From assembly GCA_964517135.1 (NCBI GenBank), contig CAZFBA010000023.1, positions 1-62,895 of the forward strand: a stretch of 62,895 nucleotides of DNA, given 5' to 3'. The translations under genes and the position numbers were made by a program. This DNA is from CAZFBA01 sp964517135. GTDB lineage: Bacteria; Cyanobacteriota; Vampirovibrionia; JBFMGH01. Below, one piece after another: positions 50,367 to 59,699 of the stretch. The notes beneath the pieces are model-generated. The model was not told where the DNA came from, made no database searches, and was given only the letters and a program-made list of their open reading frames with translations. Within the stretch, counting starts at the first letter, position 1. Every line of letters starts with the position of its first letter.

Positions 50367-51704
50367 ATGGGTTTTACAATATACCAGGATAGCGATAATC
50401 CTACGATTTTTCGTTCTGTTAAACGTGAAACAGCAACGGTTAATTACATGTTGTCAATGGATTTTGATAATCCTTTGGGCGAAACAATCTTTAAATGCAA
50501 TCTTATTGATGAGTTTGACCAGGAAGGTGAACGCTTTAGACCATTATCAGGACAAAGGGTAAGGTGGCAGGCTGATGATGGAACTGGCACAATATTGTTT
50601 GATGGTTTTATTATAGATCCAGATAACGAGCAGGAAGGTTTTAATGAGTTTGGTGCTGAAGTTCTTGATTATGATTTGTATGCAAAAGATCCTACCTGGT
50701 TGTGGGAACATAAAATCACCATGGAGGGTACGTTTAAGAATTTTAGACCAGGTGAATTAATTTTCTTACTAGCAAACGCTTGTGATTCCAGGTTTGTTCA
50801 AGCTCCTGATAATGATTTAGGTGATGTTGTACCGGATCAGGAGTTAGGGGTTAAAAACTATAAAGATGCTATAGAGGAATTAGCCCGTTCAGCTTGTCTG
50901 TTTGTATGGGTTGATGCTAATTGGTGCGTTCATGTAAAGAAATGGTCTACTATTATTGCGCTTTCTCAGGAAGAAAAATTTAATATTACTGATCAGAACT
51001 ATATTTATCAGGGTTTAAAACTGAAAACAGATACTTCAAAATTAGCTAATAGGGTTTATTGTATTGGTTCAAAGATGGATGCAGGGGATATTAATCCTAC
51101 TAATCGTAAAGCAGGGGTCCAAAAGTCTGAGGAATTAATTGCAATTGTTACGGCTGACTTAGATAGTATTAATTTTATGCGTAAAAGGATTGGTTATGAA
51201 GACTTAGTACCTGGAACAAACCCAGATGAATTACCGACAACAACAGAAGGTTTATTTGAAAAAGCCTTAAATTTAAAGGATATATATGATTATGTAACAT
51301 TAGAAACAATAGGAAATGCCTATTTAGATATGTATAAATTGCCTTTAATTAGAGGAAGTGTAAGTTTTAAAGAATCAGGATTAATGCCAGGAAGAAGTAT
51401 TTATCTTAATAGTGAAACTAGAGGGATTACAACTTTATTACCTGTAATTGAACTTGAGGTAACAGCTAGAGGTGGTGGTTTTGATGCTAATAATAACGCA
51501 GTATATAATTATACAGCGTATTTTAATGGTCCTTCAGCAATTACGGAAATGGCCAGGGATATTGATAGACCGATTGAGAAGAAGACTAAAGCAGAAATAA
51601 TAATGAAACCGAACCCCCCTGAGTTGATAGGGCATACATCAAAAGAAGAAACCAGAACTCTCAATGTTTCCGGCGTTGTTATAAGGTCAAATGAGAATTA
51701 TTAA
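50367..51704 (+). CDS. Tail tip/baseplate hub-like protein
   Basis: 445 residues, directly after the tape measure. The early RPLSGQRVRWQADDGTGTIL and FDGFIIDPDNEQEGFNEFGA, a central IEELARSACLFVWVDANWCV, and a late beta-rich part (FKESGLMPGRSIYLNSET) resemble hub proteins that close the tail tip. The exact family is uncertain. It overlaps the next gene by one base. Confidence 0.65.
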   Translation: MGFTIYQDSDNPTIFRSVKRETATVNYMLSMDFDNPLGETIFKCNLIDEFDQEGERFRPLSGQRVRWQADDGTGTILFDGFIIDPDNEQEGFNEFGAEVLDYDLYAKDPTWLWEHKITMEGTFKNFRPGELIFLLANACDSRFVQAPDNDLGDVVPDQELGVKNYKDAIEELARSACLFVWVDANWCVHVKKWSTIIALSQEEKFNITDQNYIYQGLKLKTDTSKLANRVYCIGSKMDAGDINPTNRKAGVQKSEELIAIVTADLDSINFMRKRIGYEDLVPGTNPDELPTTTEGLFEKALNLKDIYDYVTLETIGNAYLDMYKLPLIRGSVSFKESGLMPGRSIYLNSETRGITTLLPVIELEVTARGGGFDANNNAVYNYTAYFNGPSAITEMARDIDRPIEKKTKAEIIMKPNPPELIGHTSKEETRTLNVSGVVIRSNENY

Positions 51705-52291
51705 TGACTTTTCTTTACGGTCAGGTAATAACTAAAGCCAGTGTAAGCGGTCAGGGTATCGATATTGAAATACCGTTCAGGTATCCTGTGGCTAATCCTG
51801 CCAGTAATAATGAAGGTATTGAGCAACCTACTGAACCGCCTATAGAACTATTGTGTACTGAATGGCGATTTACGGACGATGAAAACTGTCTGGTGGATAC
51901 TGAAAGTGTTGAATGGACTCATTATTTCTATGGTGCACCTGTAACAACCGCAACGTATAACGAAGATACCGAGCAATGGGAAGGTGTTGAAGATACTTAC
52001 ATCTGCAATAATCTACCTGTAAGGAATAGATGGTATTATCAGGCCAGGTGTAGAGCTAAAAACGGGGAATGTTCAGACTGGACGGCCGTTAAAACTATTA
52101 GAGATAACCCTGACCCGCTTCCCACACCAGAAATAACAAGCTTGAAAACTAATAATTCTGATCAGGTATTAGTTGAATGGACTGATGTATCAAGCGATAT
52201 AGTTAATTTTTCACACTATGAACTTATTACAGAAGAAATTAACGTTGAAAGAAGACTAGAAACCGATGCAGTTATTGTAGATAGTGATTAA
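51704..52291 (+). CDS. Tail tip protein ending in half a fibronectin-III domain
   Basis: 195 residues. An N-terminal beta domain (YGQVITKASVSGQGIDIEIP) precedes a Cys-containing Ig-like part (ELLCTEWRFTD, NRWYYQARCRAKNGECSDW). From about 145 the start of an FN3 domain follows (PTPEITSLKTNNSDQVLVEW, FSHYELITEE), stopping after AVIVDSD in mid-domain. The missing second half appears at the start of 53745-55559. The gene is visibly more GC-rich than the two genes that follow, so it looks interrupted. Confidence 0.65.
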   Translation: MTFLYGQVITKASVSGQGIDIEIPFRYPVANPASNNEGIEQPTEPPIELLCTEWRFTDDENCLVDTESVEWTHYFYGAPVTTATYNEDTEQWEGVEDTYICNNLPVRNRWYYQARCRAKNGECSDWTAVKTIRDNPDPLPTPEITSLKTNNSDQVLVEWTDVSSDIVNFSHYELITEEINVERRLETDAVIVDSD

Positions 52292-52306
52292 TATAGGAGT
52301 AAACCA

Positions 52307-52981
52307 ATGCCAGTACAAGATGGCGACTTAAAGATTTATTTTTCAGACGTTAACGGTGATATAGATCTTACTCATGAATGGCAAGATTTAGCAGGAGTGT
52401 ATGATCCTGTGCTTGATGTAGATGAAGATGTTGAAGTAAAAATGCATCTCAAAAACACACATGCCACAGATTTAGCTACTAGAATTAAATTATGGACTGT
52501 AAACGGTGGTTACTATGATAATACTTCAGGAACACCAATATCAGGCTTAAAACTTGACCAACATATTAGCCCTGGAGAATATTCACTTATTTTTCCTACT
52601 GCTAATAGTGTTATTGTTACCGGGCCTGATGGTGAACCACTTCAAGCACAACCGATTGTTCCTAATGGAAGTACATATTTTGTCATTACAATAAACAACA
52701 ATAAAAAAGCTAAGATTCAGTTCAGCGCTAGCTTACAAACTGGTAATACAGCAAAATTAGTAATTTCGGATGGTGGTGAATATTTGCAATTAGCTCCTGA
52801 TAATGTTGGAAGTCCTGGAACATATGCTAAAAAAACATCTTATGCTGATGGTATTAACGTTGGAACCTTACAAGCTGGAGAAAGTTTTGCATACTGGATA
52901 AAACAAGTTATACCAGATGGATCTACTTCTGTAGGAAATAATAGACGTTACAGAATGCCTGGTAAAGGTGCTAATCAATAA
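52307..52981 (+). CDS. Hypothetical virion protein, first gene of tail insertion
   Basis: 224 residues, beta-rich and acidic: DLKIYFSDVNGDIDLTHEWQ, DEDVEVKMHLKNTHATDLAT (an Ig-like strand pattern), SPGEYSLIFPTANSVIV, GTLQAGESFAYWIKQVIP. AGGAG precedes the ATG. It is more AT-rich than its outer neighbours. No family recognised; a structural accessory of the tail tip is likely by position. Confidence 0.6.
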   Translation: MPVQDGDLKIYFSDVNGDIDLTHEWQDLAGVYDPVLDVDEDVEVKMHLKNTHATDLATRIKLWTVNGGYYDNTSGTPISGLKLDQHISPGEYSLIFPTANSVIVTGPDGEPLQAQPIVPNGSTYFVITINNNKKAKIQFSASLQTGNTAKLVISDGGEYLQLAPDNVGSPGTYAKKTSYADGINVGTLQAGESFAYWIKQVIPDGSTSVGNNRRYRMPGKGANQ

Positions 52982-53745
52982 TGGCTTGCACATTATTTCA
53001 AGAAAAATTTGCTGATTCTTCCTTTTGTGGTGTTGCACAATGTGGAGGCTTTGAACTCAACTCTGAAACAGAATTTATTTTTTCTGAAAACTATGAAGAT
53101 CAGTATGAAATTATCTTTGGTAATTATCTTACTGAAACTGATTACCATGAACTTGGGGCTTTTACCTGTGGAATAGCTGAATGTGGAATTGCAGAGCTCA
53201 ATAAAGTACCCCTTTATCCTCTAAATAATAACTATGAAGATCAATATGAAATCTTAGATAGTATTGCTACAAACAATTATGAAGACATCTATATTATTCA
53301 AAACTGGATTTATACTGTTTCTTACCAGGATGAATATCAAATATTATCCCCGGTTAGTACCTTTAATTACGAAGATGAATATTTTATCCTCGGTGATGAT
53401 GAAACGATCTCAACCAATGATTATGAAGATCAATACACAATTTTAGGGTCTATTGGAACGGAAAACTATGAGGATCAGTACATAATCCAGAATTGGATTG
53501 ATACTTATAACTATGAAGATCAGTATGAAATCTTAGATAGTATTGCTACAAACAATTATGAAGATCAATACATTATCCAGAATACAATCTTTACAGAGAA
53601 TTATGAAGACCAATATCAAATAATAAACTCCATTGGAACGGAAAATTATGAAGATCAATATGAAATCATCAACGCAGTCGTGATTGACTTGAGGCAAGCT
53701 TCAAGCTCTCACGACAATTCAGGATGGTTCGAAAGCGATATTTAA
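52981..53745 (+). CDS. Protein with ten contiguous 15-residue NYEDQY repeats
   Basis: 254 residues. The N-terminus has two related motifs, FCGVAQCGGFEL and FTCGIAECGIAEL, and a single repeat unit at 37. From 84 to 236 the protein is only tandem repeats of consensus N-Y-E-D-Q-Y-x-I-(L/Q/I)-(D/N)-(S/W)-I-x-T-x; one unit has three extra residues. Alternating aromatic and acidic residues suggest short beta hairpins or a fibrous structure. Translation is coupled by TAATG on both sides. I know no family with this repeat. Confidence 0.7.
   Translation: MACTLFQEKFADSSFCGVAQCGGFELNSETEFIFSENYEDQYEIIFGNYLTETDYHELGAFTCGIAECGIAELNKVPLYPLNNNYEDQYEILDSIATNNYEDIYIIQNWIYTVSYQDEYQILSPVSTFNYEDEYFILGDDETISTNDYEDQYTILGSIGTENYEDQYIIQNWIDTYNYEDQYEILDSIATNNYEDQYIIQNTIFTENYEDQYQIINSIGTENYEDQYEIINAVVIDLRQASSSHDNSGWFESDI
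53230..53688 (+). repeat. 45-bp coding tandem repeat (10 units)
   Basis: The DNA repeats in 45-bp steps, with one unit of 54 bp. Some units are nearly identical (53230-53285 and 53500-53555 differ very little), so recent duplication by slippage or unequal recombination is likely and unit number may vary between relatives. Confidence 0.85.
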
Positions 53746-55559
53746 TGCCAGTTTTAAATGAATATATAGACAATAGCCGGCAACACGGCGATATTGTAAG
53801 ATATAGAGTAAGGGCGATCGATAAGTCTGGCCGGGCTTCTGCATTTTCACAGCCGGCAACGATAAAAGTCGGCAACAATGAAAATGTACCGGACCCGGTT
53901 AATTTCAGGCTGTCAACAGGCTACAGGGCTTTTCTCTTACAGTGGGATTTTCCAGAATGCGAGAATTACGCTTATACAGAGATTTTCAGGCGTACTAATC
54001 AGGCCGGTGATGCTGGCTTTTTTGGAAACAAAATTGTGGCCAGTGTTACAGGTACGAGTTATAAGCTGGTTGACACGGCAAGAGCTGAGGAAAGAACAAT
54101 TGCAGGTGATATCAACGCCTATTATTGCTTCAAGATAAGACATGTCGATAAATACGGCAATCGATCAAATTTTTCTCAGGCGCTATGCGGTGAAATCAGG
54201 AAACTACAACCGGTAGATGTTGACCAGTCGCCAGACCGGGATGTTGTCTATGTGAAGCCCCGCCTGGGTATCCCTGACACAGATATAAGAATGGTTGATC
54301 CAGACAACCCGGGTCAATATATCAACCTGCAAACATATGCACAGAGAGTAAAGCAAAAGCATAATTCACTTGATCTGGCTGATCTTAGTGCAGCGCAGCA
54401 AATTGTTTCAGCCAATGAGCGCATAGACGGGCTTGAAGCTGCAACCGGTCAACAAATCGATAATATTAATGATCAACTGGCAACCAACAGAACGGCCATA
54501 CAACGCAATAATAATAACCTGGTTAATGGAATACCAGGATTGAAAGAAAACCTTCAGGAAAACGTCCTGAACACCCCTGAGAGGCAGGCAATATTAAGCA
54601 ATCTGGGCTTAACAGATGCTACAGTAACCGCTCAAATAATCGGCCTTCGTCCTTATGATAATAGCCTTGATACAGATATCAATACTGCAATCAACGAAAA
54701 CGACCAATTCAGGCTTTCGAAAAAAATATATGATACAACCAAATATGATTTAGAAGGGGTGAAAACATCCGTAAGAACAGCAATACAACAACAATCATTT
54801 GCTGATTATTTAAGAAGTTTGATTGATAACAATTATGACGATTATTTAACCAGTAATGGTTATGGAGAAGCAAGTTTACAGGATCAATCAGATTTCTTGC
54901 TTAAAAGTAAGCCGGTTGAATATTCTGGAAAACTGGCTGAAATGATCTATGATAATGATTTGCAATCAATATACAACCCTGCAATTGCTGACGCTATAAC
55001 ATCAAAGACATTCAGAGATGATATTTCTTATATGTATCAATACAATAGCGATTTTGAAGATTATGTAAATACGAAATTACAGGAAAAACAAGAAGCAATA
55101 GAACAGCTTGCATTAGATACAGCAACAGAATTAGAGCAGGTCAGAGGGCTTATTGCTTCTGGTGACGATGAACTCAGAACAGACCTGAACGATACAATTC
55201 AACTGGTATCTGAGTTTAAGCAACAATATCTCGATTATAAACAACAGCAAGAAACAATTGACGCTCAACAGACATCATTAATTAATGATAATACAACCAG
55301 GTTGAACGCAGCAGAAACCGCAATTAATCAACTTGCTGCAAAAATATCTCAGGCTGTGAGTAGTATTGTTGTAACAACACCGAACGCAACACAAGAAGGA
55401 ACTTACGGCATTGGTAGTAATGCAAGCGGAATGAAAACAATCTATATCAATATTGACGTCAATGCAGGCGGTCTGGTTAACCAGATGAATGAGCAATTTA
55501 TACTTAGAGATGGTGTAAGTACAGCGGTTTCAGGCCAGATAACTTCGTATAACCCATGA
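53745..55559 (+). CDS. Tail fibre/central tip protein with FN3 half-domain and coiled coil
   Basis: 604 residues from the ATG at 53745, which overlaps the previous stop as TAATG; a start at 53724 lacks support. Residues 1-45 are the second half of an FN3 domain (DIVRYRVRAIDKSGRASAFS). A complete FN3 domain follows (FRLSTGYRAFLLQWDFPECE to YCFKIRHVDKYGNRSNFSQA), then a long polar coiled-coil region and a beta C-terminus ending GQITSYNP. It is likely part of the receptor-binding tip, originally continuous with 51704-52291. Confidence 0.72.
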   Translation: MPVLNEYIDNSRQHGDIVRYRVRAIDKSGRASAFSQPATIKVGNNENVPDPVNFRLSTGYRAFLLQWDFPECENYAYTEIFRRTNQAGDAGFFGNKIVASVTGTSYKLVDTARAEERTIAGDINAYYCFKIRHVDKYGNRSNFSQALCGEIRKLQPVDVDQSPDRDVVYVKPRLGIPDTDIRMVDPDNPGQYINLQTYAQRVKQKHNSLDLADLSAAQQIVSANERIDGLEAATGQQIDNINDQLATNRTAIQRNNNNLVNGIPGLKENLQENVLNTPERQAILSNLGLTDATVTAQIIGLRPYDNSLDTDINTAINENDQFRLSKKIYDTTKYDLEGVKTSVRTAIQQQSFADYLRSLIDNNYDDYLTSNGYGEASLQDQSDFLLKSKPVEYSGKLAEMIYDNDLQSIYNPAIADAITSKTFRDDISYMYQYNSDFEDYVNTKLQEKQEAIEQLALDTATELEQVRGLIASGDDELRTDLNDTIQLVSEFKQQYLDYKQQQETIDAQQTSLINDNTTRLNAAETAINQLAAKISQAVSSIVVTTPNATQEGTYGIGSNASGMKTIYINIDVNAGGLVNQMNEQFILRDGVSTAVSGQITSYNP

Positions 55560-56800
55560 GCGGGTTCGATATAGACATATTGCTGCCGGCATTCACAGAT
55601 ATTTTCTGCCGACGCCCGAAAGACGTTCAGGTTGCAGGATCAAGTCCGGCGGTTATCGAAGCAGGCAAAACAGATAATATTGCCCTGGCCGGGAAATACC
55701 TGGAAGGCGATATAAACCTGTATACAGATTCTAGCAGGATTACACTATCGAACATACAACAGCAAGGGGAATATGAAACAACGCAGGTAACAGCCGATGC
55801 AACAGCAACAGAAGGCGATGACCAGAATAATATAGATGTATACGGCTATACCTGGGGGCAGGACGGCAATGATACAGCAAAATTCAATGTTGTAGATGCC
55901 ATAAACATCAAAGACGTTGAGCCCAAAATTAACAGCGTTACAACGTCAATGCCTGACGTTACATATCCTGAACATATACGCTTTGACGTTGATTGCACAG
56001 AGAACATAACTAAATTTTATCTTGAAACGGAAGGTCAAGTTAAGTCTATCAGTGATAACCCGTTTTTCTACAGCTACAAAACATATGGCAATAAGCCTTA
56101 TTCAGTCTATGGGAAAACCGCTGAAGGTGTCAAATCAAACACAATAAGTAAGACAGTTAACGTAAAAAGCCGGCCATACATAGAAAAAATAAACTTTAAA
56201 ACGGCTATAGATAAGTATCTCGTTGGAGATAATTATTTCATACCGTATCAAATCATTGGCAGCGGTACGGTTAACTTACCCAATTACGATAAGCCTGTTC
56301 CATACGTTGAGATAGAAGCGTATTGTGACGTAGCCGGAAATACACAAGACCTGTATTTTTACCTTTACCCGACTTACAAGACTGGAACATTAGGCTACGC
56401 AGTTAACAGAGTTGATCAGTGGAAATATTTAACCGGTCATACACCCTCAACTCTTAAATTTAACGTAACAAACAAAGATAAACTTGTTTTAAAAGTGAGG
56501 ATGCAGAAACCTGTTTATCCGAACTATACATATACAGAGATATTTTTACATATAACCCCATTTAATACTGTTAATACAATTGGTGTTCAATTCCCTCTGG
56601 CCGTTTACATCTGGCAAAGTCCGGCAACATTATACTTATCAAACTATACAAATACTTCAGGTTATTATGATCTGCCGACGACAAGCCTGCAATGGTATGA
56701 TTTGCAAGGCAGTCCGGCATTATTGAATGCCTGGGGGAATATATATAACAGACAGACAGCAGAAGATGTCTATGGATTAATAACTAGTTATAATTATTAG
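55556..56800 (+). CDS. Beta-rich tail tip/fibre protein
   Basis: 414 residues, with ATGA overlap to the preceding gene. It is beta-rich throughout: VAGSSPAVIEAGKTDNIALA suggests Ig-like repeats near the start. An Ig-like middle (RFDVDCTENITKFYLETEG) and an aromatic-rich C-terminal domain (YVEIEAYCDVAGNTQDLYFY) follow. It ends GLITSYNY, echoing the end of the previous protein. A receptor-binding role is plausible; the family is unknown. Confidence 0.6.
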   Translation: MSGFDIDILLPAFTDIFCRRPKDVQVAGSSPAVIEAGKTDNIALAGKYLEGDINLYTDSSRITLSNIQQQGEYETTQVTADATATEGDDQNNIDVYGYTWGQDGNDTAKFNVVDAINIKDVEPKINSVTTSMPDVTYPEHIRFDVDCTENITKFYLETEGQVKSISDNPFFYSYKTYGNKPYSVYGKTAEGVKSNTISKTVNVKSRPYIEKINFKTAIDKYLVGDNYFIPYQIIGSGTVNLPNYDKPVPYVEIEAYCDVAGNTQDLYFYLYPTYKTGTLGYAVNRVDQWKYLTGHTPSTLKFNVTNKDKLVLKVRMQKPVYPNYTYTEIFLHITPFNTVNTIGVQFPLAVYIWQSPATLYLSNYTNTSGYYDLPTTSLQWYDLQGSPALLNAWGNIYNRQTAEDVYGLITSYNY

Positions 56801-56811
56801 GAGCTTATAAA

Positions 56812-58542
56812 ATGACGATAACATTCCCGATTAGAGAGCGTTACACTGATAAAACAGAATCTGTTCCTGGCACAAAATTCACCAACAATACTTTTCAGGA
56901 GCTTCAACAGAGAAATGAGGAGTTTTCAAACTTCTCACTGGCACATCTCTTTTCTGTATATGGCTTTTTAAGCGCACCTATTATTGAGAAACCTTCTGTC
57001 AGGCGATTAACCCTGAAAAGAAATACCAGTGCATTGACCCGCTATGCCTCTGAAACCCTTGGTATGTTTGAGCTGCCAGATGATATATCTATTGATTTTT
57101 CAGAGCTTACAAGCGGTGTAGCGGTCGACAGATACGACTATCTTTACCTTGAGTTATATCGCTATAATAATGATTCTTTGGATTCAGGTCCTAATGGGGA
57201 TTTGCAGGGTAAAATAGGCTATCGTCTTAATATCTACGAAGACAACGCAAGCCCGACAACTGCAACAGAGCCAGACGTCACAACATCAGCCAGACAAGAA
57301 AGCAAAGAAGAAGGCAGGATCATTATACCCCTGCGGTCTGTACACCGCTATCAGACCACAGAAGAGGACGAAACTGATATAACAACCGGCACAGATATTT
57401 CTGTGAATGCCGTGGCCAATATCCCCGGTACAAGCAATCTCTCTATCCCTGACCTGACAATCGAAACGCTGACTGTATCAGGTACCAATTTCGGCATCGA
57501 TGACGCCGGCAACGCCGATTTCTTATCTCTGTTCGTCAATGAATCTGCATATGGCATCGATTCAGATGGCGACGGAAACTTTAACAGCCTGACTTCCAAC
57601 GCTCTGACCGTTGATTTTATGGACATCAACGGGGCTACGATACAATTTAAGGGCGTTAATAATACTAAGGGCTTGGCTCTTGGTACAGGTGCAACCGTAA
57701 AACACTCGTTATATATGTATGACGGGGCTTCTGATGAGTTCATCATTAAGTGTGAGAACTCTGGAGTGGAACATTATGAGCAATCAAACGACGGTCAGCT
57801 AACCCTGAGGACCGGCAACGGGCAGGATCTTACCATTGATAGCGCTGCGGATATACTTCTCAATGCTGGCTCTGATGCCGATGTAAAAGTCAATTTAGAC
57901 GGTACAGGTAACTTTTACATTGTTGGTGATACTGATAACCCATTGCAGCCTTTCTTTGACGCCGCAGAAGGGCAGAACATCGTTAATTATTGGCGAGTTA
58001 ATGAAAGTATAGTTGCCCGTATGCAGTACGCTGCAAGTGCTTTCACGATGCAGAATGATAGTAATGACAACTTAATTAATCTCAATAACGATGGCTCGAT
58101 TGATATCAACCCCACAAATGCCGGTGATGTTACCATTAATGGCTATAACACCAGTGACATTTTTCTCAAAGGTGCTACTTGCACCTACCAAAACACGGGA
58201 TCAACCGCTGAGTTTGCAATTCAAGGAAATAGTTCAGCAAGTGCAAGGATGAAATTGAAACAGGGTACAACAGATAAAGTACAACTGTACTGGGATGACA
58301 GTAATAACAGATTTGACATACAAAATCTGGTTAATAACAATTATCTCAGGCTCAACAACAATGGGGGTATTGCAGGAGTATCAACCAACAGCCAAAGCAT
58401 AGGGTTTAATTCAGCCGATGCATTTAACATTGTAGCCGCTGGTAACATAACAATCGATGGAAATACAGGCTACACGGGTAATGTTACAACGTCAGGCGGG
58501 ACGTTACAAATCCACAAAGGCGCCATTGTAGGCGTTTCATAG
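56812..58542 (+). CDS. Tail fibre protein with repetitive beta structure
   Basis: 576 residues. Residues 1-200 form an attachment domain (RERYTDKTESVPGTKFTNNT, VDRYDYLYLELYRYNND). After that the sequence is Gly/Asn/Asp-rich with short strands (DAGNADFLSLFVNESAYGID, SDGDGNFNSLTSNALTVDFM, NDGQLTLRTGNGQDLTIDSA), typical of trimeric beta-helical fibres. It ends TSGGTLQIHKGAIVGVS. The host receptor is unknown. Confidence 0.75.
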   Translation: MTITFPIRERYTDKTESVPGTKFTNNTFQELQQRNEEFSNFSLAHLFSVYGFLSAPIIEKPSVRRLTLKRNTSALTRYASETLGMFELPDDISIDFSELTSGVAVDRYDYLYLELYRYNNDSLDSGPNGDLQGKIGYRLNIYEDNASPTTATEPDVTTSARQESKEEGRIIIPLRSVHRYQTTEEDETDITTGTDISVNAVANIPGTSNLSIPDLTIETLTVSGTNFGIDDAGNADFLSLFVNESAYGIDSDGDGNFNSLTSNALTVDFMDINGATIQFKGVNNTKGLALGTGATVKHSLYMYDGASDEFIIKCENSGVEHYEQSNDGQLTLRTGNGQDLTIDSAADILLNAGSDADVKVNLDGTGNFYIVGDTDNPLQPFFDAAEGQNIVNYWRVNESIVARMQYAASAFTMQNDSNDNLINLNNDGSIDINPTNAGDVTINGYNTSDIFLKGATCTYQNTGSTAEFAIQGNSSASARMKLKQGTTDKVQLYWDDSNNRFDIQNLVNNNYLRLNNNGGIAGVSTNSQSIGFNSADAFNIVAAGNITIDGNTGYTGNVTTSGGTLQIHKGAIVGVS

Positions 58543-58589
58543 ATATAAATAAATGGTTTTGTAATTATAGTAAAGAACAGGAGTTTAAA

Positions 58590-58961
58590 ATGGCAGAATT
58601 TACACCACAATATGATTTAAAATGGATTAAATTTGATAATGGTATGAAATCAATGAAAGTATACGCAGAGCGTGGCGGTGTTACACCTGACGGCGAGCCG
58701 GTAAAGCTTCCGGCTGTAAACGCTGTTATAGATAATCCGGACGTTTATGATGCTTTATTTTCGATACCAGCTACTATAACGCTGAATGGAGAAAATTATA
58801 GTGGTGTTATTGGCGAAATGCTAGCTTATTTGGCTAGTTGTGCTGTAAGGCGAGAAAAAGATACCTGGCCATTGTCTCAGGCTGAACTTGATAAGTTTGG
58901 CACTGTCGAAGGTGTGCCCACAGGTGTTTCAGTTATTGAAAACCTGATCAATTCACAATAG
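58590..58961 (+). CDS. Hypothetical late protein
   Basis: 123 residues. The start, FTPQYDLKWIKFDNGMKSMK, and the rest look like a small globular protein. It follows the fibre gene with an AGGAG ribosome site and could be a fibre assembly chaperone or attachment factor by position only. Confidence 0.55.
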   Translation: MAEFTPQYDLKWIKFDNGMKSMKVYAERGGVTPDGEPVKLPAVNAVIDNPDVYDALFSIPATITLNGENYSGVIGEMLAYLASCAVRREKDTWPLSQAELDKFGTVEGVPTGVSVIENLINSQ

Positions 58962-58994
58962 TAAGACACTTATATTTTAGAAGGAGCTAATAAT

Positions 58995-59243
58995 ATGACT
59001 CAAGAACTCTGTACGATATATGACTATACGCATACAGTCATGTCAACTAAAATTCAAGCTCTTAATAATGTGATCAGTCAGAAAATGGTTGAGCTTGAAT
59101 CTGAAAAGCAAAAAACTAAAAAGCTTGAAGAAGAAAAGAAACAGCTGAAAAACAAGCTTAAAAAGACTGAAGAAGCTAATATCAGCTTGATTGCTGAAAA
59201 TAAAAGGTTGAATACAAGGTTAAGTAGTATACAGGAGGTATGA
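58995..59243 (+). CDS. Small coiled-coil protein
   Basis: 82 residues. After a short N-terminus it is one long charged coiled coil (EKQKTKKLEEEKKQLKNKLK). AAGGAG precedes the ATG. It ends three bases before the next coiled-coil gene. The function is unknown. Confidence 0.55.
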   Translation: MTQELCTIYDYTHTVMSTKIQALNNVISQKMVELESEKQKTKKLEEEKKQLKNKLKKTEEANISLIAENKRLNTRLSSIQEV

Positions 59244-59246
59244 ACT

Positions 59247-59663
59247 ATGGCAGATGCTGCAAAAATACTTGATGCAATTTTTTCTAATCTAGGAAAAGGT
59301 TTAGCACTATCAGCTAAAGAAGATAGATTACGCCAAAAACAGGAGTATGAACAGAGAATGCAGGAACTTCAATTTCAGCAACAGCAACAACAGGCGTTAA
59401 TGGACTCATACCCTTACTTGCAAAATGAAATCAGTATGCTGAAAAATCAACTTAATTACGAAGTTCAAAGGCGCAATCAGGTTGAAAATGAACTCAGGGA
59501 TACGCAGAATACCGTTATGGTATTACAACAAAACAATGATAGCCTGAGAAGAGATAATGACGAACTCAAAGAGCAAGTAGACGAGCTCTTAAGAAAAAAT
59601 GCTCTTCTTGGTGAAACACTTCAGCAGGCAGAAAGCTGGATTAAAGAGCATTCTAAACAGTAG
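59247..59663 (+). CDS. Coiled-coil protein with Gln-rich stretch
   Basis: 138 residues, helical: a poly-Gln stretch (ELQFQQQQQQALMDSYPYLQ) and a coiled coil (DSLRRDNDELKEQVDELLRK). It sits in the prelysis segment on its own AGGAGG site. The role is unknown; no transmembrane helix is seen. Confidence 0.55.
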   Translation: MADAAKILDAIFSNLGKGLALSAKEDRLRQKQEYEQRMQELQFQQQQQQALMDSYPYLQNEISMLKNQLNYEVQRRNQVENELRDTQNTVMVLQQNNDSLRRDNDELKEQVDELLRKNALLGETLQQAESWIKEHSKQ

Positions 59664-59699
59664 TAAAACCAGTCTACGAAAAATTAAAGAGGGTTCGTT

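Noticed and set aside
53230..53688. Diversity-generating retroelement or CRISPR-like array
   Set aside because: The 45-bp repeats are in-frame coding units without spacers, and no reverse transcriptase or template repeat was seen.
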